Shown piece by piece: positions 18,851-28,176 of a stretch of DNA of 64,000 bases. Below the pieces are notes generated by a model. The model had not been told where the DNA came from and made no database searches. It was given only the letters and a program-made list of their open reading frames with translations. Position numbers and translations under genes: made by a program. This DNA is from an uncultured Clostridia bacterium (GTDB lineage Bacteria; Bacillota; Clostridia; UMGS1883), in assembly GCA_947589005.1 (NCBI GenBank), contig CANPZO010000002.1:71713-135712 (forward strand), written 5' to 3'. Position 1 is the stretch's first letter. Each line of letters opens with the position of its first letter.

Positions 18851-20350
18851 ATGAACGAAAACGCCCATAAAATCTTTGTAAACACACTTATGCTGACGTC
18901 GGCCACGCTTGTCATGCGGGGAGTGGGGCTGATATTTCAGGTCTATCTGGCCGGGCGTATCGGAGCCTCGGCCATAGGCGTGTATTCCCTGATAATGTCG
19001 GTCTATACCATGTTTACCACCCTCGGCAGCGGCGGCATACGCTTCGCGGTGACCCGGCTGACGGCGGCGTCTCTGGCGGAGGGGGGCAGCGTCCGCCGCA
19101 CCGTGGGCAGCGCCCTCTGCTATTCCCTCAGCTTCGGCCTGTTCAGCTGCGCCTGCCTGTATTTCGGCGGCGGCTTCATCGCCGCCCGCTGGATAGGCAG
19201 CGACGGCTGTGCGCCGGCGCTGCGAGTGCTTGCCCTCAGTCTGCCCTTCATTTCCATGTCGGCGGTGTTCGGCGGTTATTTTACCGGAGTTGAGCGGGTA
19301 ATTCGGTCAGTGTGCGTGAATATTCTCGAGCAGCTCAGCCGAATTTTCACCACGGTGATACTTTTGGGCCTTGCCCCCGCCGGCATAGGCGGCGTGTGCG
19401 GGGCTCTTGCCGCCGCCGCCATTTTCGGCGAGGCGGTGAGCTTTACCGCCCTGGCGGTTTTGTATCTTATCGACGTGCGCCGTCTGCCGCGGGGCAGCGG
19501 AAAGGGGCGGTATATACGCTCGCTTTTCGGCACGGCCATGCCCATCGCCGTCAGTTCGTATATGAGGACCGGCCTCAATTCGCTGGGCCATATCCTTATC
19601 CCCAAGGGTCTCCAGCGCAGCGGCGCGGCCTTTGACGCTGCCTTCGCCTCCTACGGGGCCATACACGGCATGGCCTTCCCGGTGCTGCTGTTCCCCTCGG
19701 CCCTGCTTACGGCCCTTGCGGAGCTTGTCATACCGAGGCTCACCTCCGCCCAAAGCCGCGGCGGACAGCGGGGTATCAACTATATGGCCACAAGGGTCAT
19801 AAAGATAGGGCTGATATTTTCCGTCGGGGTTGGCGGAGTGATGTTCTTTTTCGGCGGACCTCTGGGCGAGGCGGTGTACGGTGAGCCGCAGGTGGGGCGG
19901 TATCTGCGCTGCTTCGCCCCGCTGGTGCCGGTGATGTACTGCGACATGATAACCGACGGCTGTCTGAAGGGCCTTGGCCAGCATATGAAGGCCATGGTCA
20001 TCAACATCGCCGAGGCCACCCTCAACGTGGCGCTCCTTTACATACTCATACCCCGCTGGGCCATAGCTGGATACGGCATAAGCATCTACGTGTGCGAAAG
20101 CTTCAACTTCGCGCTCAGCTTCGGGCGGCTGCTCAGGGTGGCGGACGTGGATATAGGACTGTCCGATTTGGCGCGGATAGTGATTTCCGGGGCTTTGGCC
20201 GGGTGGCTGGCGTCGGGCGTCCCGGGACTGGGCCTGGCGGCGGGAATAATCGCCGCGGTATTGATATATCTCGCGCTGCTGTACGCCGTGCGCGCCATAT
20301 CCAAAAACGACGTGACGTGGTTCAAGGGAGTGGTCAGGAGCGGAAATTAA
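18851..20350 (+). CDS. spoVB: SpoVB/MurJ-like polysaccharide (lipid II) flippase
   Basis: MATE/MVF-type multispanning protein (MRGVGLIFQVYLAGRIGASAIGVYSLIMSVYTMFTTLGSGGIRFAVTRLTA); next to spoIIIA. Confidence 0.8.
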   Translation: MNENAHKIFVNTLMLTSATLVMRGVGLIFQVYLAGRIGASAIGVYSLIMSVYTMFTTLGSGGIRFAVTRLTAASLAEGGSVRRTVGSALCYSLSFGLFSCACLYFGGGFIAARWIGSDGCAPALRVLALSLPFISMSAVFGGYFTGVERVIRSVCVNILEQLSRIFTTVILLGLAPAGIGGVCGALAAAAIFGEAVSFTALAVLYLIDVRRLPRGSGKGRYIRSLFGTAMPIAVSSYMRTGLNSLGHILIPKGLQRSGAAFDAAFASYGAIHGMAFPVLLFPSALLTALAELVIPRLTSAQSRGGQRGINYMATRVIKIGLIFSVGVGGVMFFFGGPLGEAVYGEPQVGRYLRCFAPLVPVMYCDMITDGCLKGLGQHMKAMVINIAEATLNVALLYILIPRWAIAGYGISIYVCESFNFALSFGRLLRVADVDIGLSDLARIVISGALAGWLASGVPGLGLAAGIIAAVLIYLALLYAVRAISKNDVTWFKGVVRSGN

Positions 20351-20428
20351 TATGACCTTGGCGCCGCTTTCAAGGTGTTCTAACTTCCGTTCTTGTCCCA
20401 TATACTGTACCGTGGAAGGAGGGGTAGC

Positions 20429-21253
20429 ATGGACTCACTGCTGCGTTATCTGCCGGCGGAGGTGGAACGGCGGCTGCTGCCGTATATGGACACCGCGCGG
20501 GAGATACGGCTCATGTCCACCGGGGTCACCGCCGTGGTAACTGACCGGGGCATCGTTGACGTTGAGGCGCCGGTCACGGCGCTGCAAATAAAAAACATAC
20601 TAAATTTCATATGTCGGGGCGCGGTCTATTCCAGCCAAAACACCCTGAAAGAGGGCTTCGTAACCATAGAGGGCGGGCACCGGGTAGGGGTCTGCGGCCG
20701 GATTTCCGGCGAGACCATGCTCGAGCCCTCCGCCCTGTGCTTCCGAATTGCCCGTGAGGTACCCGGCGCGGCCGAGAAAATAGAGAAATATCTGGACGGC
20801 AGCGCGCTGATAATATCTCCTCCCGGCTGCGGAAAGACCACCATGCTGCGGGACGCGGCCCGCATACTGGGCCAGCGGCGGCCGGTCTGCGTGGTGGACG
20901 AGCGCAGCGAGATAGCCGCCGCCGTCCACGGGGTGCCCGGATTGGACGTGGGCCGCTACACCTGCGTGCTGGACGGGGTAAAAAAGTCAAAGGGTATGCT
21001 GATGGCTCTGCGCACCCTTTCGCCCCGATACATAATCACCGACGAGATAGGCTCCGACGAGGACTGCGAGGCGGTCTACGCCCTGGCCGACGCCGGTGTG
21101 AGTCTGATTACCTCGGTCCACGGCTACGGCCCGAGTGACGCCGCACGCCGGGGCCGGCTGGGGGAGCTTATGGAAAAGGGGCTGTTCGCCTCGATAATAA
21201 CCCTGCGGGGCCTTGGCGAGGTGAAAGAGGTGGTGAGGGGCGGCCGTGCTTAA
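20429..21253 (+). CDS. spoIIIAA: Stage III sporulation protein AA (ATPase)
   Basis: Walker [54 protein letters not shown] before ATG at 20429. Confidence 0.93.
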   Translation: MDSLLRYLPAEVERRLLPYMDTAREIRLMSTGVTAVVTDRGIVDVEAPVTALQIKNILNFICRGAVYSSQNTLKEGFVTIEGGHRVGVCGRISGETMLEPSALCFRIAREVPGAAEKIEKYLDGSALIISPPGCGKTTMLRDAARILGQRRPVCVVDERSEIAAAVHGVPGLDVGRYTCVLDGVKKSKGMLMALRTLSPRYIITDEIGSDEDCEAVYALADAGVSLITSVHGYGPSDAARRGRLGELMEKGLFASIITLRGLGEVKEVVRGGRA

Positions 21254-21698
21254 GCTGCTCGGCGCGGTCATGGTGATGACCGGCGCCTTTGCTTTGGGAT
21301 TTCAGGCCCGAAGGTCGCTGGCGGACCGGGTGTCCGAGCTGGAGCTTCTGCTTTGGGAAACCGGCCGCCTTCGGGCGCGGATAGGCGGCTGCGGTCTCAG
21401 TCTGGAGGATTGCTTCGCCGAGAGCGGACTTTTCGCCCCCGCCGCCGAGGGCCTTCGGGCGGGCCTTACGCCGGGGGAGGCCGTGCTCTCCTGCGGTATC
21501 AAAGCCGAGGGCCTGTCTCTTTTCGCACAGGGGCTTGAGGCCGAGACCGTGGAGGGCCAGCTCCAGAACATCGACGTTTTTTCACGGCGGCTCGAGGTTG
21601 AGCTGGCCGCCGCGCGGGAGGATCTGGCCAAAAAAGGCCGCCTTTATATGGGGCTGGGCGCTCTGGGCGGCGCGGCGGTGTGCGTTATACTCGTTTAG
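21246..21698 (+). CDS. spoIIIAB: Stage III sporulation protein AB
   Basis: Position between AA and AC; size and N-/C-terminal hydrophobic segments. Confidence 0.85.
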   Translation: MLKLLGAVMVMTGAFALGFQARRSLADRVSELELLLWETGRLRARIGGCGLSLEDCFAESGLFAPAAEGLRAGLTPGEAVLSCGIKAEGLSLFAQGLEAETVEGQLQNIDVFSRRLEVELAAAREDLAKKGRLYMGLGALGGAAVCVILV

Positions 21699-21742
21699 CT
21701 CGCCCCGCGTCTTTCGGCCCAACTTTTACAGAGGTGTTTACA

Positions 21743-21937
21743 TTGGACATAGATTTGATATTTCAGATAGCGGGCGTCGGCATAATAGTGGCTGTGATGG
21801 ATCAGCTTCTGGCCCGGTCCGGGAGGGACGAGCAGGCCATGATGGTGACCATTGCCGGTCTGGTGGTCGTGCTGCTGATGCTGGTGGGCAAGATAGGCGA
21901 GCTGTTCACGGCGGTCAAGACCGTCTTTGGGCTGTGA
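21743..21937 (+). CDS. spoIIIAC: Stage III sporulation protein AC
   Basis: MDIDLIFQIAGVGIIVAVMDQLLARSGRDEQAMMVTIAGLVVVLLML; TTG start after GAGGTG. Confidence 0.9.
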   Translation: MDIDLIFQIAGVGIIVAVMDQLLARSGRDEQAMMVTIAGLVVVLLMLVGKIGELFTAVKTVFGL

Positions 21938-22323
21938 GCGTGGCGGCGGTCTGCGCCCTCGGCGTCTGCGCGGCGGTGACGGCCCTGTACCTTCGGGAGC
22001 TGCGGCCCGAGATAGCGCGGCTTTTCGCCTTGGGCGCCGGACTTGTGATAATGGCGGCCGTTGTGCCCATGGCCGGGGAGTTTGTGGCGGGGCTTCGGAC
22101 CTTCGGGGAGCTTGCGCCGCTGACGGCGGACTTCGTAGGACCGCTGTTAAAAATAACCGGCATAGCCTATATCGCGCAGTTTGCGGCGGAGCTGTGCCGA
22201 GACGCGGGGGAATCGGCGCTTGCGGGCAGGGTGGAGCTGGCCGGCAAGACCGCCATCGCCCTGATGAGCTTCCCCATTGTCAAGGAAGTGTTCATGAGCC
22301 TGATGAGGCTTATCGAGAGTTAA
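21934..22323 (+). CDS. spoIIIAD: Stage III sporulation protein AD
   Basis: GTG start overlapping the spoIIIAC stop; ALYLRELRPEIARLFALGAGLVIMAAV. GTG at 21940 is an alternative start. Confidence 0.85.
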   Translation: MSVAAVCALGVCAAVTALYLRELRPEIARLFALGAGLVIMAAVVPMAGEFVAGLRTFGELAPLTADFVGPLLKITGIAYIAQFAAELCRDAGESALAGRVELAGKTAIALMSFPIVKEVFMSLMRLIES

Positions 22324-22352
22324 CTTTTGACCGATTTGAAAGGTGGTTTACC

Positions 22353-23384
22353 ATGGACGAGACCCTTGCGCCGGCCATTTCCGCCGAAAGCGGCCAATGG
22401 CTCGACCGCCTTATGCCCGAGTTTACCGGCGAGGGCTCCGTCCGCAGTCTGTTGGAAGGAGGCTTTTCGGCGGACCCGGCCTCTCTTTTCGGAAGGGTCA
22501 TTGACCTTTTTGCCGGAGAACTGCGGCTCAGTCTGCGGGTGCTGGCCCTGCTGCTGGCCCTGGGAATTTTTTCGGCTGTGCTGAGAAGCCTGCGCTCCTC
22601 CTTCGGACGGGAGGGCGTGGCGAGGGCGGCGGAGCTGGCGGCGGCGGCCTATATGACGGCCATAGCCGTGGAGACCTTTTCCTCGGCGGCCGGCTGTGTT
22701 TCCTCGGCGGCGGCGGACCTTAACGCCGTTATGGACGCGGTCATACCGCTGACCCTAAGCCTTATGCTCAGCGGCGGCATGACTGTCAGCGGGACGGCCC
22801 TCCACCCGCTCATATATTTCATGTGCAGCCTCATGTCCAAGCTCATCGGCGGCGCGGTCATACCTTTGTCGCTGGCAGCGCTGGTGCTGTACATTCTGAG
22901 CGGCGTTTCGTCGGGGGTGAACACCGCGGGGCTGGCGGAGCTGTGCCAGCGGCTCAACAAGTATCTGCTGAGCTTTGTGATGGTCATTTTCACCGGCGTG
23001 CTGTCGGTGACCAAGTTCGCGGCCTCGTCCTTCGACTCCGTGGCGGCGCGTGGATTGAAGTTCGCCGTGTCCTCGGCGGTGCCGCTGGTGGGCGGCTCTA
23101 TCGCCGACGCTATGAATACCGTGGCCGGCGGGAGCCTGCTTTTGAAAAACTCCGTGGGCGCGGTGGGGGTGGCCCTGCTGATAGGCGTTTCCCTGCTGCC
23201 GGTCCTCAAGGTCGGGGCGCTGGCGCTGGTGTTCAGGGTCGGCGGGGCGCTGATGGGCCCCCTCGGCAGCGACAGTCTGGCGGGGACCGTGGGCCACATG
23301 GCGGACTGTCTGGAAATGATGGTGGCCGCCGTGGCCTGCATGGGGATAATGATGGTCATAGGCGTTATGGCGGTGATGAGTTAG
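22353..23384 (+). CDS. spoIIIAE: Stage III sporulation protein AE
   Basis: Multispanning; VMDAVIPLTLSLMLSGGMTVSGTALHPLIYFMCSLMSKLI; start MDETLAPA after AAAGGTGG. Confidence 0.9.
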   Translation: MDETLAPAISAESGQWLDRLMPEFTGEGSVRSLLEGGFSADPASLFGRVIDLFAGELRLSLRVLALLLALGIFSAVLRSLRSSFGREGVARAAELAAAAYMTAIAVETFSSAAGCVSSAAADLNAVMDAVIPLTLSLMLSGGMTVSGTALHPLIYFMCSLMSKLIGGAVIPLSLAALVLYILSGVSSGVNTAGLAELCQRLNKYLLSFVMVIFTGVLSVTKFAASSFDSVAARGLKFAVSSAVPLVGGSIADAMNTVAGGSLLLKNSVGAVGVALLIGVSLLPVLKVGALALVFRVGGALMGPLGSDSLAGTVGHMADCLEMMVAAVACMGIMMVIGVMAVMS

Positions 23385-23434
23385 CGGGGGCGGCATAACT
23401 CGCCGCTCCCCACACTTCGAAAGGTCGTGCAGTC

Positions 23435-23863
23435 ATGAGCTTTACCGCATACCTCCGCTCCCTCGGCGCGGCGGTCATAATTTCCGCCCTGACGGATATG
23501 CTGGCGCCGGAGGGCAGCTTTAAAAAATACTGCCGTCTGGCCTGCGGTTTCATGGTCGTGGCGGTCATGCTCAGTCCCGTGACCGGGCGGCTGACCGCCG
23601 ACGGCTTCAAGGCACCGCTCCTTGACACGGCGGCGGCCGAGGCCCAGGCGCGGGCAAGGGTGCTGGACCGCCACAGGGAAAATCTCGAGGCCATAACCGA
23701 GGCCCGGTTCCCGGGCTGCACCGCGGCGGTGGAGGTGGACGGCGACGGCGGCGTTACCTCGCTTACGGTGGAGGGCGCCGGCGACGCGGCGGCGGTGATG
23801 GAATACGCGAAGAACGAGCTGGGGCTTGAGGAGGACAGGGTGAAAATTAATGAAAATACCTGA
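23435..23863 (+). CDS. spoIIIAF: Stage III sporulation protein AF
   Basis: Two N-terminal TM segments and order in the operon. Confidence 0.85.
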   Translation: MSFTAYLRSLGAAVIISALTDMLAPEGSFKKYCRLACGFMVVAVMLSPVTGRLTADGFKAPLLDTAAAEAQARARVLDRHRENLEAITEARFPGCTAAVEVDGDGGVTSLTVEGAGDAAAVMEYAKNELGLEEDRVKINENT

Positions 23864-24332
23864 GCTGTTTAAGGGTGATAAAAAGCCGAAAATCGGAATA
23901 TATATATTATTGGCCGCCGGCATAGTCCTGCTGGCTCTCGGTTCCCTGCCGAAAAAGGAAAAAACCGTTCAGCAGCCGCCGTCCGTGACGGAACCCGACT
24001 ATATTGCCGGGCTGGAGGATAAGCTGGAGGCGGCGCTTTCATCCATCGACGGGGCGGGGACCGTAAAGGTGACCCTTGTGCCCAGGGACAGAGGCTCGGT
24101 GGACGTGGGGCGGGACGGCAGCGGCGAAAATTCCAAAACCGTGGTCCTCACCGGTCAAAGCGGAGGCCAGCCCCTCGTCCTCGCCGAGCTTTATCCCGAG
24201 GTCCGAGGGGCCGTCATCGTCGCGGAGGGGGCCGGCAATGACCGAATTCGCGCCGCCCTGACCGAGGCGGCGGCCACGGCCCTTGGCATAGGGACGCATA
24301 AGGTAAAGGTATACAAAATGCGGGACCGCTGA
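23850..24332 (+). CDS. spoIIIAG: Stage III sporulation protein AG
   Basis: Single N-terminal TM plus LEDKLEAALSSIDGAGTVKVTLVPRDRG...RGAVIVAEGAGNDRIRAALTEAAATALGIGTHKVKVYKM. Confidence 0.88.
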   Translation: MKIPELFKGDKKPKIGIYILLAAGIVLLALGSLPKKEKTVQQPPSVTEPDYIAGLEDKLEAALSSIDGAGTVKVTLVPRDRGSVDVGRDGSGENSKTVVLTGQSGGQPLVLAELYPEVRGAVIVAEGAGNDRIRAALTEAAATALGIGTHKVKVYKMRDR

Positions 24333-24407
24333 CAGGCGCATTTGAGCACAGGGGAGTCGAACCCCGTGCGCCGAACGGTCTCAATTAAAATCAAGCAGGC
24401 AGAAAGG

Positions 24408-24935
24408 ATGTTGTTCATGATGATGGTATTCAAGCGCAAACAGCTCATGGTGGCGGTATTGGCGGTGTTGGTGGGAGTGGCGGGCTACCTTAACATAAGC
24501 AAGGAGCGGACCGCCTCAACGGAGGAGGACGTGGAGACCGGCGGCGACTACCTGGGTCAGGCCCAGCTTGTTGAAAGCGGCAGCGTTGCCGATTATTTCG
24601 CCCAGGCCCGGATAGACCGGGAGGCCGGCCGCAGCAAGTCCATCGAGACCTTTAATTCCCTGATTTCCAACGAGGACGCCGACCCCGAGACCAGGGAGAC
24701 CGCCCAGCAGGGGGTTTTGACCCTGGCCCAGAATACCGAGACCGAAACCGCCATCGAAAACCTTATTCGGGCCAAGGGCTTTGAGGACGCGGTATGCTAC
24801 ATCAACAACGGCAGCGCCAACGTGGTCGTCAAGGCCGAGTCCATCGACAGCAGCGCCGCCGCCGCGATTTCGGAAATCGTGACGGAACAGAGCGGAATAC
24901 CCGCGGAAAAGATAAAAATTGTGGAATTAAATTGA
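24408..24935 (+). CDS. spoIIIAH: Stage III sporulation protein AH
   Basis: FKRKQLMVAVLAVLVGVAGYLNISKE; C-terminal VVVKAESIDSSAAAAISEIVTEQSGIPAEKIKIVELN. Confidence 0.88.
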   Translation: MLFMMMVFKRKQLMVAVLAVLVGVAGYLNISKERTASTEEDVETGGDYLGQAQLVESGSVADYFAQARIDREAGRSKSIETFNSLISNEDADPETRETAQQGVLTLAQNTETETAIENLIRAKGFEDAVCYINNGSANVVVKAESIDSSAAAAISEIVTEQSGIPAEKIKIVELN

Positions 24936-24965
24936 TACTAATACTTGCATTTCGGGAAAAACTAT

Positions 24966-25062
24966 GATAAAATAAAGCTGGAACTTTATTTTATCGTGGT
25001 TTTATGCGCCGCCGTAAACCCCCGCGCAGAGACCCGGGGGACGGCGGCGCGCGGTTTTATTG
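24966..25062 (+). terminator. Two consecutive hairpins after spoIIIAH
   Basis: GATAAAATAAAG-CTGGAA-CTTTATTTTATC (24966-24995, 12-bp stem) and GCGCCGCCGT...ACGGCGGCGC (25006-25050) followed by GCGGTTTTATT. Confidence 0.65.
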
Positions 25063-25107
25063 TATCATAATACGCAATAATACACAAATGTTACGGAGGT
25101 ATCAGTG

Positions 25108-25536
25108 ATGGCAGACGGATTTATTCCCAACGATAACGGCAATGTAAAAATATCCGACGAGGTAGTTATGCGCGTCAGCGCCATTTCCGCCCGAGAGGTG
25201 GAGGGCGTGGCCGCTTTGGGCGCTCCGGCGGCTTCGCTCGGCGAGCTTTGGGGCAAAAAGAACCAGTCCAAGGGCGTGAAGGCCGAGCTTACGGAAAATT
25301 CGGCCGAGGTGGATATCCATATCAGCGTTCGTATGGGCTATAAAATAATCGATGTGGCCCATAAGGTGCAGGAGTCGGTGCGCTTTGCGCTGGAATCCTA
25401 TGTGGGCCTTAACAATGTGGTGGTAAACGTCTTTGTGGACTCCATTACGCCGGAAAAGTCCGCCGCCGACAAGCTCGTCATCGAGGAGCCGGAGGAGCCG
25501 TCGGCCGGCCCGACGGAGGAAACTAAGGGGGAGTAG
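25108..25536 (+). CDS. Asp23/Gls24 family envelope stress response protein
   Basis: KISDEVVMRVSAISAREVEGVAALGA...VDIHISVRMGYKIIDVAHKVQESVRFALESYVGLNNVVVNVFVDSI. Confidence 0.9.
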   Translation: MADGFIPNDNGNVKISDEVVMRVSAISAREVEGVAALGAPAASLGELWGKKNQSKGVKAELTENSAEVDIHISVRMGYKIIDVAHKVQESVRFALESYVGLNNVVVNVFVDSITPEKSAADKLVIEEPEEPSAGPTEETKGE

Positions 25537-25607
25537 GCTCCCCCTTCTCCAAGGCGCCGTATAAAGAAATATAAAAGCATTATCATATAAGCAAAGGAGA
25601 AATAACC

Positions 25608-27092
25608 ATGATCAACATTCCCAAAATCAAGGTGGGCATCGTGGCCGTCAGCCGCGACTGCTTCCCGGAGTCCCTGTCCGTCACCCGCCGCAAGGCCCTT
25701 GTGGACGCCTACACCGCCAAATACGGCGGGGAGGACATCTACGAGTGTCCGGTCTGCATAGTCGAAAGCGAGATACATATGAAGCAGGCCCTGGCCGATA
25801 TCAAGGCCGCCGGCTGCAACGCCCTCTGCGTATATCTGGGCAACTTCGGCCCCGAGATATCCGAGACCATGCTGGCCCAGGAATTCGACGGGCCCAAGAT
25901 GTTCGTGGCCGCCGCCGAGGAAAACGTGGGCTGCCTCTCCGACGACCGGGGCGACGCCTACTGCGGTATGCTCAACGCCAGCTACAACCTTAAGCTCAGG
26001 GGAGTTACCGCCTACATACCGGAATATCCCGTCGGCGACGCTGACGACTGCGCCGACATGATACACGAGTTTTTGCCCATCGCCCGCGCCGTGGCCGGAC
26101 TTAAGGGACTGAAGCTCGTTTCTTTCGGCCCCAGGCCCCTCAACTTCCTGGCCTGCAACGCTCCCATATATCAGCTTTACAAGCTGGGCGTGGAGATAGA
26201 GGAAAACTCCGAGCTTGACCTCTTCGAGGCGTTCAACAAGCACGAGGGCGACAAGCGCATCCCCGAGGTTATGGCCGACATGGAAAAGGAGCTTGGCGCC
26301 GGCAACCTCAAGCCCGAGGTTCTGCCCAAGCTGGCCCAGTACGAGCTTACTCTTCTGGACTGGATAGAGGAGCATAAGGGCTCCAAGGAGTATGTCGCCA
26401 TCGCCGGCAAGTGCTGGCCCGCCTTCCAGACCCAGTTCGGCTTTGTGCCCTGCTATGTCAACAGCCGCCTCACCGGCCGGGGGATACCCGTTTCCTGCGA
26501 GGTGGATATTTACGGCGCGCTCAGCGAATACATCGGCGCCTGCGTCAGCGAGGACGCGGTCACCCTGCTCGACATCAACAACTCCGTGCCCGCCGATATG
26601 TTCAAGGCCGACATCGAGGGCAAGTTCCCCTATACCCACAAGGACACCTTCATGGGCTTCCACTGCGGCAATACCTGTTCCTCAAAGCTGGCCGCCTGCT
26701 CCATGAAGTATCAGAAGATAATGGCCCGCAGTCTGCCCATCGAGGTCACCAACGGCACTCTTGAGGGCGACATCGCCCCCGGCGACATCACCTTCTTCCG
26801 GCTTCAGTCCACCGCCGACGCCAAGCTTCGGGGCTATATCGCCAACGGCGAGATACTGCCCGTGGCCACCCGCTCCTTCGGCGGCATCGGCGTGTTCGCC
26901 ATTCCCGAGATGGGCCGCTTCTACCGCCATGTGCTCATCGAGAAGAATTTCCCCCACCACGGCGCGGTGGCCTTCGGTCATCACGGCAAGGCCCTTTACG
27001 AGGTATTCAAGTATGTGGGCGTGCCCGTGGAGGAGATAGGCTTTAATCAGCCCAAGGGTATGCTGTATAAGACGGAAAACCCATTTAAGTAA
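25608..27092 (+). CDS. L-fucose/L-arabinose isomerase family protein
   Basis: FucI/AraA-like fold signature (MFKADIEGKFPYTHKDTFMGFHCGNTCSSKL; FGGIGVFAIPEMGRFYRHVLIEKNFPHHGAVAF); followed by araD-like gene. Confidence 0.85.
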   Translation: MINIPKIKVGIVAVSRDCFPESLSVTRRKALVDAYTAKYGGEDIYECPVCIVESEIHMKQALADIKAAGCNALCVYLGNFGPEISETMLAQEFDGPKMFVAAAEENVGCLSDDRGDAYCGMLNASYNLKLRGVTAYIPEYPVGDADDCADMIHEFLPIARAVAGLKGLKLVSFGPRPLNFLACNAPIYQLYKLGVEIEENSELDLFEAFNKHEGDKRIPEVMADMEKELGAGNLKPEVLPKLAQYELTLLDWIEEHKGSKEYVAIAGKCWPAFQTQFGFVPCYVNSRLTGRGIPVSCEVDIYGALSEYIGACVSEDAVTLLDINNSVPADMFKADIEGKFPYTHKDTFMGFHCGNTCSSKLAACSMKYQKIMARSLPIEVTNGTLEGDIAPGDITFFRLQSTADAKLRGYIANGEILPVATRSFGGIGVFAIPEMGRFYRHVLIEKNFPHHGAVAFGHHGKALYEVFKYVGVPVEEIGFNQPKGMLYKTENPFK

Positions 27093-27107
27093 GGAGATAA
27101 AATCACC

Positions 27108-27806
27108 ATGCTTGAACAACTGAAAGAAGCGGTGCTTCGGGCAAATCTGGAGCTGCCGAAGAAAAATTTAGTCACCTATACCTGGGGCAACGTCAGCGGC
27201 ATCGACCGTGAAAAGGGACTGGTGGTAATAAAGCCCAGCGGCGTTCCCTACGATGAGCTGAAGGCCGGCGACATGGTGGTGCTGGATATGGACGGCAACG
27301 TCGTCGAGGGCAGCCTCCGCCCCTCCAGCGACACCCCCACCCACATCGCCCTTTACAAGGAGTACCCCGCCCTCGGCGGCGTGGTACACACCCATTCCCG
27401 CTACGCCACCATCTGGGCCCAGGCGGGCATGAGCATACCGCCTTTGGGTACTACTCACGCCGATTACTTCTACGGCCCCATACCCTGCACCCGTCCCCTT
27501 ACCAAGGAGGAAATAGAGGGGGATTATGAGCTGAACACCGGCAAGGTCATCATCGAGACCTTCAACAACGCCAAGATCAACCCCGTGTACGTCCCCGGCG
27601 TTGTGGTGCAGAGCCACGGCCCCTTTGCCTGGGGCAAGGACCCCGACGAGGCGGTTCACAACGCCGTGGTTATGGAGGAAGTGGGCATGATGGCCCTCAA
27701 TACCAAGCTCCTCAACCCGTCCATACCCGACGTGGACGCATATCTGCTGGACAAGCATTTCATGCGCAAGCACGGCCCCAAGGCTTATTACGGCCAGAGC
27801 AAGTGA
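27108..27806 (+). CDS. araD: L-ribulose-5-phosphate 4-epimerase
   Basis: Class II aldolase: [70 protein letters not shown]. Confidence 0.93.
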   Translation: MLEQLKEAVLRANLELPKKNLVTYTWGNVSGIDREKGLVVIKPSGVPYDELKAGDMVVLDMDGNVVEGSLRPSSDTPTHIALYKEYPALGGVVHTHSRYATIWAQAGMSIPPLGTTHADYFYGPIPCTRPLTKEEIEGDYELNTGKVIIETFNNAKINPVYVPGVVVQSHGPFAWGKDPDEAVHNAVVMEEVGMMALNTKLLNPSIPDVDAYLLDKHFMRKHGPKAYYGQSK

Positions 27807-27816
27807 GGGACGGGCC

Positions 27817-28071
27817 ATGGTTTATACGTATAAGACAAAGGGAGTCTGCTCCCGCAATATAGTGCTGGATATAGACGACGGCAGTCATGTCATAAGGAGC
27901 GTGAAGTTTCAGGGCGGCTGCAACGGCAATACTCAGGGGGTCGCAAAGCTGGCTCAGGGCCGCAAGGCCGAAGAAGTAATGGACACCCTCCGCGGCATAG
28001 ACTGCAACGGGCGGGGCACTTCCTGTCCGGACCAGCTTGCCCACGCCCTTGAAGAAGCACTGGCACAGTAA
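27817..28071 (+). CDS. TSCPD domain (TIGR03905-type) protein
   Basis: VRSVKFQGGCNGNTQGVAKLAQGRKAEEVMDTLRGIDCNGRGTSCPDQLAHAL. Confidence 0.88.
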   Translation: MVYTYKTKGVCSRNIVLDIDDGSHVIRSVKFQGGCNGNTQGVAKLAQGRKAEEVMDTLRGIDCNGRGTSCPDQLAHALEEALAQ

Positions 28072-28094
28072 TAATCGAGCGGCTTACTCAAGAG

Positions 28095-28126
28095 GGGGCG
28101 GGGATAATTTCCCGCCCCTTCGCGGC
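28095..28126 (+). terminator. Probable terminator
   Basis: GGGGCGGG-GATAATTT-CCCGCCCC; weak T tract. Confidence 0.5.
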
Positions 28127-28176
28127 TTTTAGGTTATCCGTTAAATTTATAACTATATAAAAAGGAGGTCGCCAAA

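Noticed and set aside
20399-20406. SigE-like -10 CATATACT upstream of spoIIIAA
   Set aside because: Expected biologically, but I could not find a convincing -35 at correct spacing.
24343-24369. tRNA T-arm-like hairpin GCACAGGGGAGTCGAACCCCGTGC
   Set aside because: T-loop-like AGTCGAA/TTCGACT is present, but flanks give no acceptor, anticodon or D arm; either chance or a remnant, not a tRNA gene.
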